DNA from: Streptomyces sp. MBT53
GTDB taxonomy: Bacteria; Actinomycetota; Actinomycetes; Streptomycetales; Streptomycetaceae
Length of the DNA stretch: 60,445 nt
Assembly: GCF_016654115.1 (NCBI RefSeq)
Contig: NZ_JAEQAZ010000033.1
Location: 1-60,445, forward strand
Direction of reading: 5' to 3'
Position numbers and translations under genes: made by a program. Below are positions 1-8,186 of the stretch, piece by piece. The notes below the pieces were generated by a model, which was given only the letters and a program-made list of their open reading frames with translations, ran no database searches and was not told where the DNA came from. Position 1 is the stretch's first letter, and each line of letters begins with the position of its first letter.

Positions 1-1
1 C

Positions 2-130
2 CCCCTGGAGGGCACGGCCCCCACCCGCTGGGGCCTCGCCTTCACCGCCCCGGACGGACAGGGCGTACGACACCGGTGCGCGGCCGAGTTCACCTGGGGC
101 CTGCTCCAGAGAACGGCGATCAGCTACTAG
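2..130 (+). CDS. C-terminal end of an unidentified protein (partial)
   Basis: An open frame enters from the left edge and stops at TAG 128-130, giving the last 42 residues of a protein. The tail is aromatic and Arg-rich, with RWGLAFTAPDG near its start and FTWGLLQRTAISY at its end, and looks like genuine coding sequence with G/C-rich third positions. Its stop overlaps the stop of the convergent ATP-grasp gene by 11 bases. No family can be named from so short a piece. It is reported because no competing frame explains these bases. Confidence 0.55.
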   Translation, partial: PLEGTAPTRWGLAFTAPDGQGVRHRCAAEFTWGLLQRTAISY

Positions 131-992
131 CGGCGGCGAGCACCGCGTCGACCACCGCGGCCAGCGACCCCGGATGCAGATCGAGGAAGAGGTTCGGCTC
201 GACCAGTTCCAGTTCCATCACGCACGGCTGTCCGTCCGGCCCGTCCACCAGGTCCACGCGCGCGTACAGCAGTTCCGGCGCGTCCGGTACGGCGGCCAAC
301 GCCCGTTCGGCGACGGCGAGTTCGACGTCGGTGGCAGTCCATGGCTCCAGGTCCGGGTGGGACACCTTGTCGTCGTCGTAGGCCGTGCCCCGCGAGAGCA
401 CGGCGCCCTTCCGGGAGGCGTGGACGTACCGCCCGCCGAAGAACAGCAGCGCCCGCTCCCCGCTGACGTCCACGTTCGTGAGGTACGGCTGCACCATCGC
501 GGTGAACCCCTCCGCGTGCATGCGCTCCAGGTGTCGTACGGCCGTCTCGTGCTCGTCGGGTGTGTAGCGGGCGGCGAAGCGGGCGCCCGCGCCGGAGGTC
601 GGCTTGACGACGTACTCGTGGTCGTCGGGGAGGTCGACCGGGTCGCCGGCGGCGACATAGCGGGTCGGTACGACGGGCACGCCGGCCGCCGCGAGGACGC
701 CGAGGTAGCGCTTGTCGGTGTTCCAGCGCACGACCTGCGCCGGGTTGGCGAGCCGTGTCGCCTTGCCGACCCGCTCCGCCCAGGCCACGAACTCGGCCGC
801 CCGCCAGCTGTAGTCCCAGGTCGAGCGGATGAGGACGAGGTCGTAGCCGCCCCAGTCGGTCCCCTCGTCGTCCCACGGCGCGGCTACGGCCTCCGCCCCG
901 GCCGCCCGCAGCGCCTCGACCAGCACCGGGAGGTCGCGGTCCTTGCTGGGCTCGGATCCGGGGTCGTAGGTGGCGAGCGCGATTCGGGGCAC
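120..992 (-). CDS. ATP-grasp domain protein (RimK/glutathione synthetase-like)
   Basis: A 290-residue protein with an ATP-grasp layout. The N-terminal pre-ATP domain begins PRIALATYDPG. Mid-protein is an ATP-binding Lys motif EYVVKPTSGAG (about residues 140-150), and near the end are the metal-binding acidic motifs LLYARVDLV and VMELELVEPNLF. ATP-grasp enzymes ligate a carboxylate to an amine or thiol through an acyl-phosphate; the substrate here is not evident. I chose the GTG at 990-992 because GGAGG lies seven bases upstream and homologous sequence begins there; the open frame runs much further upstream without coding character. It converges on the partial gene at the left edge. It could be a small-peptide or natural-product ligase. 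Confidence 0.85.
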   Translation of the reverse strand: MPRIALATYDPGSEPSKDRDLPVLVEALRAAGAEAVAAPWDDEGTDWGGYDLVLIRSTWDYSWRAAEFVAWAERVGKATRLANPAQVVRWNTDKRYLGVLAAAGVPVVPTRYVAAGDPVDLPDDHEYVVKPTSGAGARFAARYTPDEHETAVRHLERMHAEGFTAMVQPYLTNVDVSGERALLFFGGRYVHASRKGAVLSRGTAYDDDKVSHPDLEPWTATDVELAVAERALAAVPDAPELLYARVDLVDGPDGQPCVMELELVEPNLFLDLHPGSLAAVVDAVLAAASS

Positions 993-1140
993 GGGAGCCT
1001 CCAGCTTCGTACGGCGGTAGATCGTTTCGGCAGGGTAACCACGGCCCGCGCAACCGGGGCAACCGGATTGACCTTCCCCATTGGTGAAGCCCCAGCATCG
1101 GTGGCGGAACCGGAGAGACCCGGAGAGACAGGGGGCATGC

Positions 1141-2187
1141 ATGAGCATGCTGACGATCGGGGCCTTCGCGCGGGCGTGCAGGCTGTCGCCCAAGGCGCTG
1201 CGGCTGTACGACGAGCTGGAGCTGCTGCGGCCCGCGCGGGTGGACCCCGACACCGGATACCGGTACTACGCGGTCGAGCAGCTGGAGCGGGCGCGGCTGG
1301 TCGCGTGGCTGCGGCGGCTGGGGATGCCGCTGGCCTCGATCCGTGAGGTGTGCGCCCTCGAACCGGCCGCCGCCGCCCGTGAGATCCGTGCCTTCTGGGC
1401 GCGGGTCGAGGCGGAGACGGCGGAGCGTCGGGATCTCGCCGGGTTCCTCGTCGACCATCTCGCGGCCACGGCGGCCGTACCCGGAAAGGACACCACCATG
1501 CTCGAACTTCGTTACTCCGCCCACTCGGACCGCGGGCAGGTCCGCCCCACCAACCAGGACACCGCCTACGCGGGCGCGCGGCTGCTCGCGGTCGCCGACG
1601 GGTTCGGTCCGGCGGGCGGGCCCGCGAGCAGCGCGGCGGTGGAGGCGCTGCGGTTCCTGGACACCGAGGAGGTGTCGGCGGGCAATGTGCTCAACCTGCT
1701 GGAGGAGGCGGTGCGGGGCGCCACCGACGCGGTCCGTGACGTGGCCGATCCCGAAGAGAACGGCACGACCCTGACCGCGCTGCTGTGGACGGGCTCGAAG
1801 CTGGCGCTCGTGCACATCGGGGACTCGCGCGCGTATCTGCTGCGCGGGGGCGGGCTGTTCCGGATCACGCACGACCACTCGGTGGTCCAGTCGCTGATCG
1901 ACGAGGGCCGGCTGACGGCCGAGGAGGCAGGGTCCCACCCGCAGCGCTCCCTGCTCCTCAAGGCCCTGACCACCGGCGCCCCCGACCTGAAGCTCCACGA
2001 CTCCCGCCGCGGCGACCGCTATCTGCTGTGCTCGGACGGCCTGACCGGGGTCGTACCGGAGCACCGGATCCGTGAACTCCTCGCGGCGGGCCGGGACCCG
2101 GAGGAGACGGTGCGGTCCCTGGTCGACGCGGCGAACGCGGCCGGGGGTCCGGACAACATCAGTTGTGTGGTGGCGGACGTGGTGTAG
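1141..2187 (+). CDS. MerR-type DNA-binding domain fused to PP2C-type phosphatase
   Basis: A 348-residue two-domain protein. Residues 1-115 are a MerR regulator: helix-turn-helix LTIGAFARACRLSPKALR, a wing with DPDTGYRYY, then a dimerisation helix. Residues ~120-348 are a PP2C Ser/Thr phosphatase with the metal-binding motifs SDRGQVRPTNQD, AVADGFG, LVHIGDSRAYLLR, LLCSDGLTGVV and GGPDNISCVV. Both catalytic-metal Asp motifs (ADG and SDG) are present, so the phosphatase looks active. The usual second Gly of the DGMGG motif is replaced (DGFGPAGG). The N-terminus suggests DNA-linked control of dephosphorylation, perhaps opposing a Pkn-type kinase. The start is ATG 1141, after a GAGAGACAGGGGG purine run. 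It stands 58 bases ahead of the acyl-CoA synthetase and may be cotranscribed with it. Confidence 0.88.
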   Translation: MSMLTIGAFARACRLSPKALRLYDELELLRPARVDPDTGYRYYAVEQLERARLVAWLRRLGMPLASIREVCALEPAAAAREIRAFWARVEAETAERRDLAGFLVDHLAATAAVPGKDTTMLELRYSAHSDRGQVRPTNQDTAYAGARLLAVADGFGPAGGPASSAAVEALRFLDTEEVSAGNVLNLLEEAVRGATDAVRDVADPEENGTTLTALLWTGSKLALVHIGDSRAYLLRGGGLFRITHDHSVVQSLIDEGRLTAEEAGSHPQRSLLLKALTTGAPDLKLHDSRRGDRYLLCSDGLTGVVPEHRIRELLAAGRDPEETVRSLVDAANAAGGPDNISCVVADVV

Positions 2188-2245
2188 GAACGGGGGTGTC
2201 CCCGACGCCGGGGACCACTGCCCCGACGTCCAAGGAGTGCACCGC

Positions 2246-3691
2246 GTGTCCACCCTCTTCCCGGCCCTGACGAACCCGGGCGAGCAGCCCGCCCTCAGGT
2301 TCGGTGACCGGTCCCTGACGTACGCGGAGCTGGGCGCGGCGGCGGACGCCCTCGCGGTCCGGTGCACGGGCAGCGACCGGGTCGCCGTGTGGGCCACCAA
2401 CTCGCTGGAGACGGCGGTCGCCGTGGTGGCGGCACTGCGGGCCGGGGTGGCCGCGGTGCCGCTCAACCCGAAGTCGGGCGACAAGGAGCTGGGGCACATC
2501 CTGGCCGACAGCGCGCCTGCCCTGGTACTGGCCGCACCCGGCGACGAACTCGCTCCCGCCCTACGGCAGTTGGAGCGCGTCGACGTCGACGTGCGGGGTG
2601 CCGGGGGCGGGGGTCCTACCGTCTCGCCGGGCGACGAGGACCCCGCCCTCGTCGTCTACACCTCCGGCACCACCGGCCCGCCCAAGGGTGCCGTGCTCCC
2701 GCGCCGGGCGATCGCCACGACGCTGGACGCGCTCGCCGACGCCTGGCAGTGGACCGGCGACGACGTCCTCGTGCACGGGCTGCCGCTGTTCCATGTGCAC
2801 GGTCTCGTGCTGGGCATCCTGGGCCCGCTGCGGCGCGGCGGCTCGGTGCGGCACCTGGGCAGGTTCAGCACGGAGGGCGTGGCGCGGGAGCTGAACGACG
2901 GCGCGACCATGCTGTTCGGCGTCCCGACGATGTACCACCGCATCGCGGAGACCCTCCCCGACGACCCCGGACTCGCCAAGTCCCTTGCCAGGGCACGGCT
3001 GTTGGTCTCCGGTTCGGCCGCGCTCCCGGTCCACGACCACGAGCGGATCGCGTCCGCGACCGGGCGCCGGGTGATCGAGCGCTACGGCATGACGGAGACC
3101 CTCATGAACACGAGCGTCCGGGCGGACGGCGAGCCGCGCGCCGGGACGGTGGGGGTCCCGCTGCCCGGCGTCGAACTGCGCCTGGTCGAGGAGGACGGCA
3201 CGCCCCTTCCGGTGCCCGACGGCGAGAGCGTGGGCGAGATCCAGGTGCGCGGGCCGAACCTGTTCACGGAGTACCTCAACCGGCCCGACGCGACGGCCGC
3301 GGCCTTCACCGCCGACGGCTGGTTCCGCACCGGCGACATGGCGGTGCGCGACCCCGACGGCTATGTCCGGATCGTCGGCCGCAAGGCCACCGACCTGATC
3401 AAGAGCGGGGGTTACAAGATCGGCGCGGGCGAGATCGAGAACGCGCTGCTCGAACACCCCGGGGTACGCGAGGCCGCCGTCACCGGTGAACCGGACCCCG
3501 ACCTGGGCGAGCGGATCGTGGCCTGGATCGTACCGGCGGACCCCCAGTCCCCGCCGGAACTGGCCGAGTTGGCCGACCATGTGGCAAGCCGTCTGGCCCC
3601 GCACAAGCGCCCCCGTGTCGTCCACCACCTCGCCGCGCTCCCCCGCAACGACATGGGGAAGATCCTCAAGCGCGCCCTGACCCATGACTGA
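2246..3691 (+). CDS. matB: Malonyl-CoA/methylmalonyl-CoA synthetase (MatB-like)
   Basis: A 481-residue ANL-superfamily ligase: carboxylate + ATP + CoA gives acyl-CoA. Motifs in order are the P-loop-like VYTSGTTGPPKG (~residues 133-144), the A5 region ERYGMTETLMN, the A7 Asp in GWFRTGDMAVRDPDG, the hinge GRKATDLIKSGGYKIGAGEIE, and the catalytic A10 Lys in RNDMGKILKRAL. The SGGYKIGAGEIE hinge is typical of MatB. The S. coelicolor MatB (SCO2444, from memory) is about this length and sits in a similar neighbourhood. The start is GTG 2246 with AAGGAG nine bases upstream. The stop overlaps the next gene by eight bases. Together the two suggest extender-unit (malonyl- or methylmalonyl-CoA) supply and turnover for fatty acids or polyketides. 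A general acyl-CoA synthetase is the alternative. Confidence 0.88.
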   Translation: MSTLFPALTNPGEQPALRFGDRSLTYAELGAAADALAVRCTGSDRVAVWATNSLETAVAVVAALRAGVAAVPLNPKSGDKELGHILADSAPALVLAAPGDELAPALRQLERVDVDVRGAGGGGPTVSPGDEDPALVVYTSGTTGPPKGAVLPRRAIATTLDALADAWQWTGDDVLVHGLPLFHVHGLVLGILGPLRRGGSVRHLGRFSTEGVARELNDGATMLFGVPTMYHRIAETLPDDPGLAKSLARARLLVSGSAALPVHDHERIASATGRRVIERYGMTETLMNTSVRADGEPRAGTVGVPLPGVELRLVEEDGTPLPVPDGESVGEIQVRGPNLFTEYLNRPDATAAAFTADGWFRTGDMAVRDPDGYVRIVGRKATDLIKSGGYKIGAGEIENALLEHPGVREAAVTGEPDPDLGERIVAWIVPADPQSPPELAELADHVASRLAPHKRPRVVHHLAALPRNDMGKILKRALTHD

Positions 3692-5261
3692 CCGCCTGTC
3701 CGCCCGCGAGACCCTGGCCCTCGTCGCGGACGACCTCACCTTCGCCGAACTCCCCCACCCCGTACGGGAGTCCGGGCCCGACGGCCCCCTCGCCTGGGAG
3801 GGCTACGACGCCTCGCGGGCCCGTGCCGCCGATCGCACCGGCGAGTCGGAGTCGGTGGTGTGCGGTACGGCCGCGGTCGGGGGCACGCGGGCGGTGCTGA
3901 TCGCCTTCGAGTTCGGCTTCCTGGGCGGCTCACTGGGCGAACGCACCGGGGACCGTATCGAGGCGGCTTACACGTACGCCCGTGAACACCGGTTGCCGGT
4001 CGTGCCGTTGGTGGCCACCGGGGGCAGCCGGATGCAGGAGGGCATGATCGCCCTGACCCAACTCCAGCGCGTGGCACGGCAGTCGGTGCTCACCCGGGAG
4101 GCCGGGCTCGCGCAGATCGCGGTGCTGCGGGACCCGACCACGGGCGGCGGCTGGGCCACGCTGGGCGCGGGCGCGGATGTGGTCCTGGCGCTGCCCGGCG
4201 CCCAGGTCGGCTTCGCGGGCTCCCGGGTGCGCCCACCGGACGCGGACCCGTCGGCGTACACGGCCGAGGCCCAGGTGGCGGCGGGCGCGGCAGACGCGAT
4301 CGTGGGACCGGGCGAGCTGCGGGAGACCCTGGGGCGGTGGCTGCGGCTGCTGACCACGCCGTGGGTCGGGCAGGCGCCGGTGCCTGCGGCGCTGGGCGCG
4401 TCGGGTCTGCCGACGGCCGGGCGGGAGGATTCGGCGCCCGCTGTCGGCGCGACCGACCCGCGGCCGCCCGCGCAAGACACCTCGACCGCGCGGGAAGACA
4501 CGGCACTCGCCCACGGCGCGGACGCCCCACCGGTGCCGGCACAAGGGACCGTGCAGCACGCCTCGAACACACTGGAGGACCCGTCACCCGCCTGCGGCGC
4601 GAAGAACCCACCGGCGCCCGCACAAGAGGCCGTGCAGCGCACCTCGGCCGACCAACCGGCCACCGGTTGGGAAGCCGTGCAGCGTGCCCGTAACCCCCAA
4701 CGCCCCCGCGCCGAGCGCTACTTGGACGACTACTTCACCCACCGGCTGGCGATCGGCGGGGACCGGTGCGGTGGCACGGACGCGGGCATGCTGTGCGGGT
4801 TCGGGGAGCGGGCGGGGCGGACGATCGCGTTCGCCGCGCAGGCCGGGACGGCAACGCGGCCGGCCGGGTACCGGACCGCCGCGCGGCTGATCCGGCTCGC
4901 GGACCGGCTCGGGGTGCCGGTGCTGACGCTGGTGGACACGCCGGGCGCGGCGAACGACGCCGAGGCGGAGCGGCAGGGCGCGGGGGCGGCCATCGCGGAC
5001 CTGTTCGGCGCGGTGGCGTCCGTGCGGGTCCCGGTCACCACGCTGCTGATCGGTGAGGGCGGTTCCGGGGGTGCGCTGGCGCTGGCCGCGCCGGGCAACA
5101 CCTGGGCCACGCCGGACAGTTACTTCTCGGTGATCGCCCCGGAGCTCGCCACCGCGATCCTGAAGCGGGCGCCGGCGGAGACGGAGCGGACGGCGGACCA
5201 ACTCCGCGTCCGTCCCGAGGACTTGGCGGAGCTGGGGGTGATCAGGACCCGGCCCGTGTGA
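3684..5261 (+). CDS. Single-chain acyl-CoA carboxylase carboxyltransferase with long linker
   Basis: A 525-residue protein with two crotonase-fold halves. The N-terminal (AccD-like) half has FEFGFLGGSLGERTGDRI and VATGGSRMQEGM. The C-terminal (AccA-like) half has RLGVPVLTLVDTPGA and LLIGEGGSGGALAL, whose Gly-rich motifs form the oxyanion holes for acyl-CoA and carboxybiotin. Between them (residues ~235-345) is a low-complexity Pro/Ala/Glu linker with repeats of the pattern ED-(S/T)-A-L/P-A-x-GA, PPxPAQ and AVQRTS/AR, longer than in ordinary AccD chains. No zinc-ribbon cysteines are seen at the N-terminus. The ATG overlaps the end of matB by eight bases, so the two are translationally coupled. 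It probably works with a biotin carboxylase subunit encoded elsewhere. Confidence 0.85.
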   Translation: MTDRLSARETLALVADDLTFAELPHPVRESGPDGPLAWEGYDASRARAADRTGESESVVCGTAAVGGTRAVLIAFEFGFLGGSLGERTGDRIEAAYTYAREHRLPVVPLVATGGSRMQEGMIALTQLQRVARQSVLTREAGLAQIAVLRDPTTGGGWATLGAGADVVLALPGAQVGFAGSRVRPPDADPSAYTAEAQVAAGAADAIVGPGELRETLGRWLRLLTTPWVGQAPVPAALGASGLPTAGREDSAPAVGATDPRPPAQDTSTAREDTALAHGADAPPVPAQGTVQHASNTLEDPSPACGAKNPPAPAQEAVQRTSADQPATGWEAVQRARNPQRPRAERYLDDYFTHRLAIGGDRCGGTDAGMLCGFGERAGRTIAFAAQAGTATRPAGYRTAARLIRLADRLGVPVLTLVDTPGAANDAEAERQGAGAAIADLFGAVASVRVPVTTLLIGEGGSGGALALAAPGNTWATPDSYFSVIAPELATAILKRAPAETERTADQLRVRPEDLAELGVIRTRPV

Positions 5262-5303
5262 GCGGCGGGCGGCCATGAGAACATCCTCCGGCACTCTTTA
5301 TGC

Positions 5304-5335
5304 GTTATTTACTTGGGACATAACAGACAAATAAC
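5304..5335 (+). promoter_or_regulatory. AT-rich promoter region with inverted repeat ahead of mbl
   Basis: In a 190-base gap of otherwise GC-rich DNA, an AT-rich patch holds GTTATTT (5304-5310) and its inverse AAATAAC (5329-5335), with a further ATAAC at 5320-5324. The arrangement suggests a promoter with overlapping operator half-sites for the downstream Mbl gene. No consensus -35 is convincing. Confidence 0.4.
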
Positions 5336-5453
5336 CCATTCAGCCGCACCCCGCCCGGCCCACCACAAGGCGCGCCGACTGCCCCGCCCCCGCACGATGC
5401 GAAAGAGGCCCGCCGCCCGGCGACGCCCCGGTCCGCTCTCGGGAGAACCTTCC

Positions 5454-6494
5454 ATGACCGTCAGCCTGGAGCAGTTGCGACGCTGCCATTTCGCCGTCGA
5501 CCTCGGAGCGGCCCGCACCCGCGTCTACGTCAAGGGCGCCGGGCTCGTCGTCGACCAGCCGTCCGTCGCCGCCGTGAACACGCGGACCGGCGCGCTGATC
5601 GCCGTAGGAGAGTTCGCGGAGAAGATGACGGGCCGCACCCCCGACTACATCCGGGTCGTCCGGCCGGTCTCCGGCGGCACGGTCGTCGACATCGAGATGG
5701 CGCAGCGCATGCTCCGGCACCTGATCGGCGACAAGGTGCGCCGCGCGCTGCGCCGCAAGCCCCGGCTGCGGGCGGCGGCCTGCACCCCGCACGACGCCGA
5801 TCCGCTGGCGCAGCGGGCCGCGATCGAGACGCTGGTCGGGCTCGGGGCGCGCCGGGTGGAGCTGGTCGACACGCTGATCGCCGCCGCCGTGGGCTGCGGG
5901 CTCCCGGTGGAGCGGCCCGAGGCCACCATGATCATGGTGTGCGGGGCCGCCGCGACCCAGGTCGCCGTGCTCTCCCTCGGCTCGATCGTCACCGCCGAAC
6001 GCATCCCGGTGGGCGGCGAGGCCGTCGACCACGCGATCGTCCAACACCTGCGCCACGAGCACGAGTTGATGCTCCCGAGCCAGTCCGTACGACCGCTGCA
6101 GCTGGCGCTGTCCGGCAACGGTCTCACCCCGCACGGCCCGACCACCACCGAGATCCACGGGCGGGACGTGGCGAGCGGCCTCGCGCGTTCCGTGCGGGTC
6201 GACACCGCGGCCGTACGGGACGCGATCGAGACGCCGCTGACCGCCGTGCTCGACGGGATCGGCCGGGTGCTGCGCAACTGCCCGCCCGACCTGGTGGCCG
6301 ACCTCGCGGACCGCGGGATCATGATGGTCGGCGGCAGCGCGCTGCTCCCCGGCTTCGACCAGATGCTGCGCGCGGCGACCGGGATGCCGGTGCACATCGC
6401 CGAGCGGCCGGACGTGTGTGCCGTACAGGGCCTGGGCTACATGCTGGAGGGCAAGATCGAGCCGCTGGTCCTGAACCCGCTGGCGAGCACCTGA
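5454..6494 (+). CDS. mbl: Mbl/MreB-like actin-family cell-shape protein with altered nucleotide loops
   Basis: A 346-residue MreB-family protein. The phosphate-1 loop is VDLGAARTRVYV, where MreB usually has the DLGTANTLVY pattern. The second loop (~residues 162-176) reads MVCGAAATQVAVLSLG in place of the usual DIGGGTTEVAV, and the adenosine motif is IMMVGGSALLPGFD. Streptomyces carry mreB plus a diverged mbl (SCO2451, from memory) that acts in spore-wall assembly. This gene matches Mbl in length and setting. Loss of the DIGGGT glycines and the Asp suggests weak or absent ATP hydrolysis. The start is ATG 5454 with GGGAGA ten bases before it; the frame stays open upstream but lacks coding character. 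The stop overlaps the start proposed for the sensor kinase gene. Confidence 0.88.
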   Translation: MTVSLEQLRRCHFAVDLGAARTRVYVKGAGLVVDQPSVAAVNTRTGALIAVGEFAEKMTGRTPDYIRVVRPVSGGTVVDIEMAQRMLRHLIGDKVRRALRRKPRLRAAACTPHDADPLAQRAAIETLVGLGARRVELVDTLIAAAVGCGLPVERPEATMIMVCGAAATQVAVLSLGSIVTAERIPVGGEAVDHAIVQHLRHEHELMLPSQSVRPLQLALSGNGLTPHGPTTTEIHGRDVASGLARSVRVDTAAVRDAIETPLTAVLDGIGRVLRNCPPDLVADLADRGIMMVGGSALLPGFDQMLRAATGMPVHIAERPDVCAVQGLGYMLEGKIEPLVLNPLAST

Positions 6495-7894
6495 GCGCGG
6501 AACCGGCCGACCCCCGCGCGGGCGTCCCCGACCTCTCCCGCCTCCTCGAAGCCGTCCTGAGCGTCGGTTCCGAGCTCGAACTGCGCACCACCCTCCAGCA
6601 CATCGTGGACGGCGCCGCCGAGCTGACCGGCGCGCGGTACGCGGCGCTCGGCACGACGGACCCCGGGGCGGACGGCCTCACCGAGATCCGCACCGGCCCG
6701 CCCGAACCGCCCACAGGGGTTCTCAGCGTGCCGATCCACGTCCACGACGAGGTCTTCGGCCACCTCCACCTCGCCGGCAAGCGGCCCGCCGCCCCCTTCA
6801 CCGCCGAGGACGAACAACTCCTGCACGTCCTCGCCGCGCAGGCCGGCATCGCGATCGGCAACGCCCGCCTCTACGAGACGGCCCGGCAGCGCGAGCGCTG
6901 GATCGAGGGCGCGGCGGCCGTCACCACCGCACTGCTCACCGGCGAGCGGGCGGCCGACGCGCTGCTGACCGTCGCCGAGAGCGCCCGGGCCCTGGCCGAC
7001 GCCGACGCGGGGGTGATCCTGCAACCCACCGAGGCGGGCGGCATGGAGATCGTCACCGCCTCCACCTTCGAGGACCCGGGCGACATCGTCGGCACGACCA
7101 TCGCGCCCGGCAGCCCCGTCCTGGTCCAACTCCTGGGCGGCGAACCGGTGTTCATCGACGACTCGGCGACCGACCCGCGCATGACGACGCATGTACGGCA
7201 CCGGTTCGGCCCCAGCATGATGCTGCCGCTCCAGACCGAGGGCCGTCTCATCGGCACGCTCGCCCTCCCCCGCCGCCCGGGCGACCGCCCCTACACGGCC
7301 GTGGAGCGGTCGCTGGCAACGCAGTTCGCGTCCCAGGCCGCCCTCGCCCTGGTCCTGGCCGACGCCCGGCACCGCCGGGAACGCCTCGCCGTCTACGAGG
7401 ACCGCGACCGTATCGCCCGCGATCTGCACGACCTGGTCGTCCAACGGCTGTTCGCCACCGGCATGTTGCTGGAGTCCGCGCAGCGCAGGGGCGGACCGGC
7501 CGACCCGGCCCACGCGGCCATCGGGCGCGCCGTCGACGAACTCCAGTCGACGGTCCAGGAGGTCCGCACGGCGATCTTCGCCCTGCAGCAGCCACCGGCG
7601 GAGGCTCCGACCGGCCTGCGCGGCAGGGTACTTCGGGAGACGGCGGCCGGCTTCGCGGGCCGGCCCTCGACCCATTTCAAGGGCCCGGTGGACACGCTCG
7701 TCCCCGACCGGGTGGCGACCCGGCTCCTCGCCGCGCTGCGCCGCGCCCTGGCCGCCGCGTCCCCCGACCCCGGCGCCGCCCGCCTGGAGATCACGGTCGA
7801 CGTGACGAATCCGCTGCCGGACGGCCGCGACGCCGTACGGCTGAGGGTGTACAACGGCCGTGGCACGACGGTGAGTTGGCGCTCGCCTCTGTGA
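6491..7894 (+). CDS. GAF-domain sensor protein with DevS-like dimerisation helix and eroded ATPase
   Basis: A protein of about 467 residues. It has two GAF domains (~20-160 and ~180-320), then a HisKA_3 helix with the phospho-acceptor motif RIARDLHDLVVQRLF (His ~ residue 318), as in DevS/DosT-type kinases. The C-terminal ATP-binding domain is short and degenerate. The expected N-box reads ALRRALAAASPDP, there is no DNGxG or GxGL motif, and the chain ends in VYNGRGTTVSWRSPL. It may be a catalytically weak or dead kinase that works as a GAF sensor or dimer partner. The start is uncertain: no ATG, GTG or TTG lies near the mbl stop in this frame. The CTG at 6491, overlapping the mbl TGA as CTGA, fits translational coupling. 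The next alternative is GTG ~6605, which would cut into GAF1. Confidence 0.8.
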   Translation: MSAEPADPRAGVPDLSRLLEAVLSVGSELELRTTLQHIVDGAAELTGARYAALGTTDPGADGLTEIRTGPPEPPTGVLSVPIHVHDEVFGHLHLAGKRPAAPFTAEDEQLLHVLAAQAGIAIGNARLYETARQRERWIEGAAAVTTALLTGERAADALLTVAESARALADADAGVILQPTEAGGMEIVTASTFEDPGDIVGTTIAPGSPVLVQLLGGEPVFIDDSATDPRMTTHVRHRFGPSMMLPLQTEGRLIGTLALPRRPGDRPYTAVERSLATQFASQAALALVLADARHRRERLAVYEDRDRIARDLHDLVVQRLFATGMLLESAQRRGGPADPAHAAIGRAVDELQSTVQEVRTAIFALQQPPAEAPTGLRGRVLRETAAGFAGRPSTHFKGPVDTLVPDRVATRLLAALRRALAAASPDPGAARLEITVDVTNPLPDGRDAVRLRVYNGRGTTVSWRSPL

Positions 7895-7910
7895 GGCGGG
7901 GCCGCTCGGG

Positions 7911-8012
7911 TCAGTAGGGCAGGATCCGCCCCGACGGCGTCCTGCGGTCGATGGTGTCGTCGCGGGGCGTGACGGGCCGGCGAATCACGCGAACACGGAT
8001 CTGTCGGTTCAT
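7911..8012 (-). CDS. Small basic protein of 33 residues
   Basis: A short frame encoding MNRQIRVRVIRRPVTPRDD and ending SGRILPY. It is preceded by an ideal GGAGG six bases before the ATG. One residue in four is Arg or Lys. It lies between convergent and divergent neighbours with no other gene over it. The strong ribosome-binding site and codon bias argue that it is translated. No family is recognised; it may be a small nucleic-acid-binding or leader-type peptide. Confidence 0.5.
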   Translation of the reverse strand: MNRQIRVRVIRRPVTPRDDTIDRRTPSGRILPY

Positions 8013-8134
8013 GGCGCCCTCCCGAGGCTCATATCTCCTATGCCCCTCTCCTATGCCCCACACTCTTCCTCGCGACTCCCAAGAACATCGCCCTTGGGGA
8101 GGCACTTGGTCTGCCTCCCGAGAAGGAGCGGCGA

Positions 8135-8170
8135 GGGGCCGGCTACTCCCGGAGGAGGAGACCGGCCCCT
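8135..8170 (-). terminator. Hairpin downstream of the secreted-protein gene
   Basis: AGGGGCCGG (8135-8143) pairs with CCGGCCCCT (8162-8170). A second small stem, CTCC/GGAG, lies inside the loop. It falls just past the stop of the minus-strand secreted protein, with no long T run, as is usual for streptomycete terminators. Confidence 0.6.
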
Positions 8171-8186
8171 GAGACGGGCGAGGGGT

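Noticed and set aside
127..2499. A 790-codon Arg/Gly/Pro-rich open frame on the minus strand
   Set aside because: Shadow across three real genes; composition typical of an off-frame reading in high-GC DNA.
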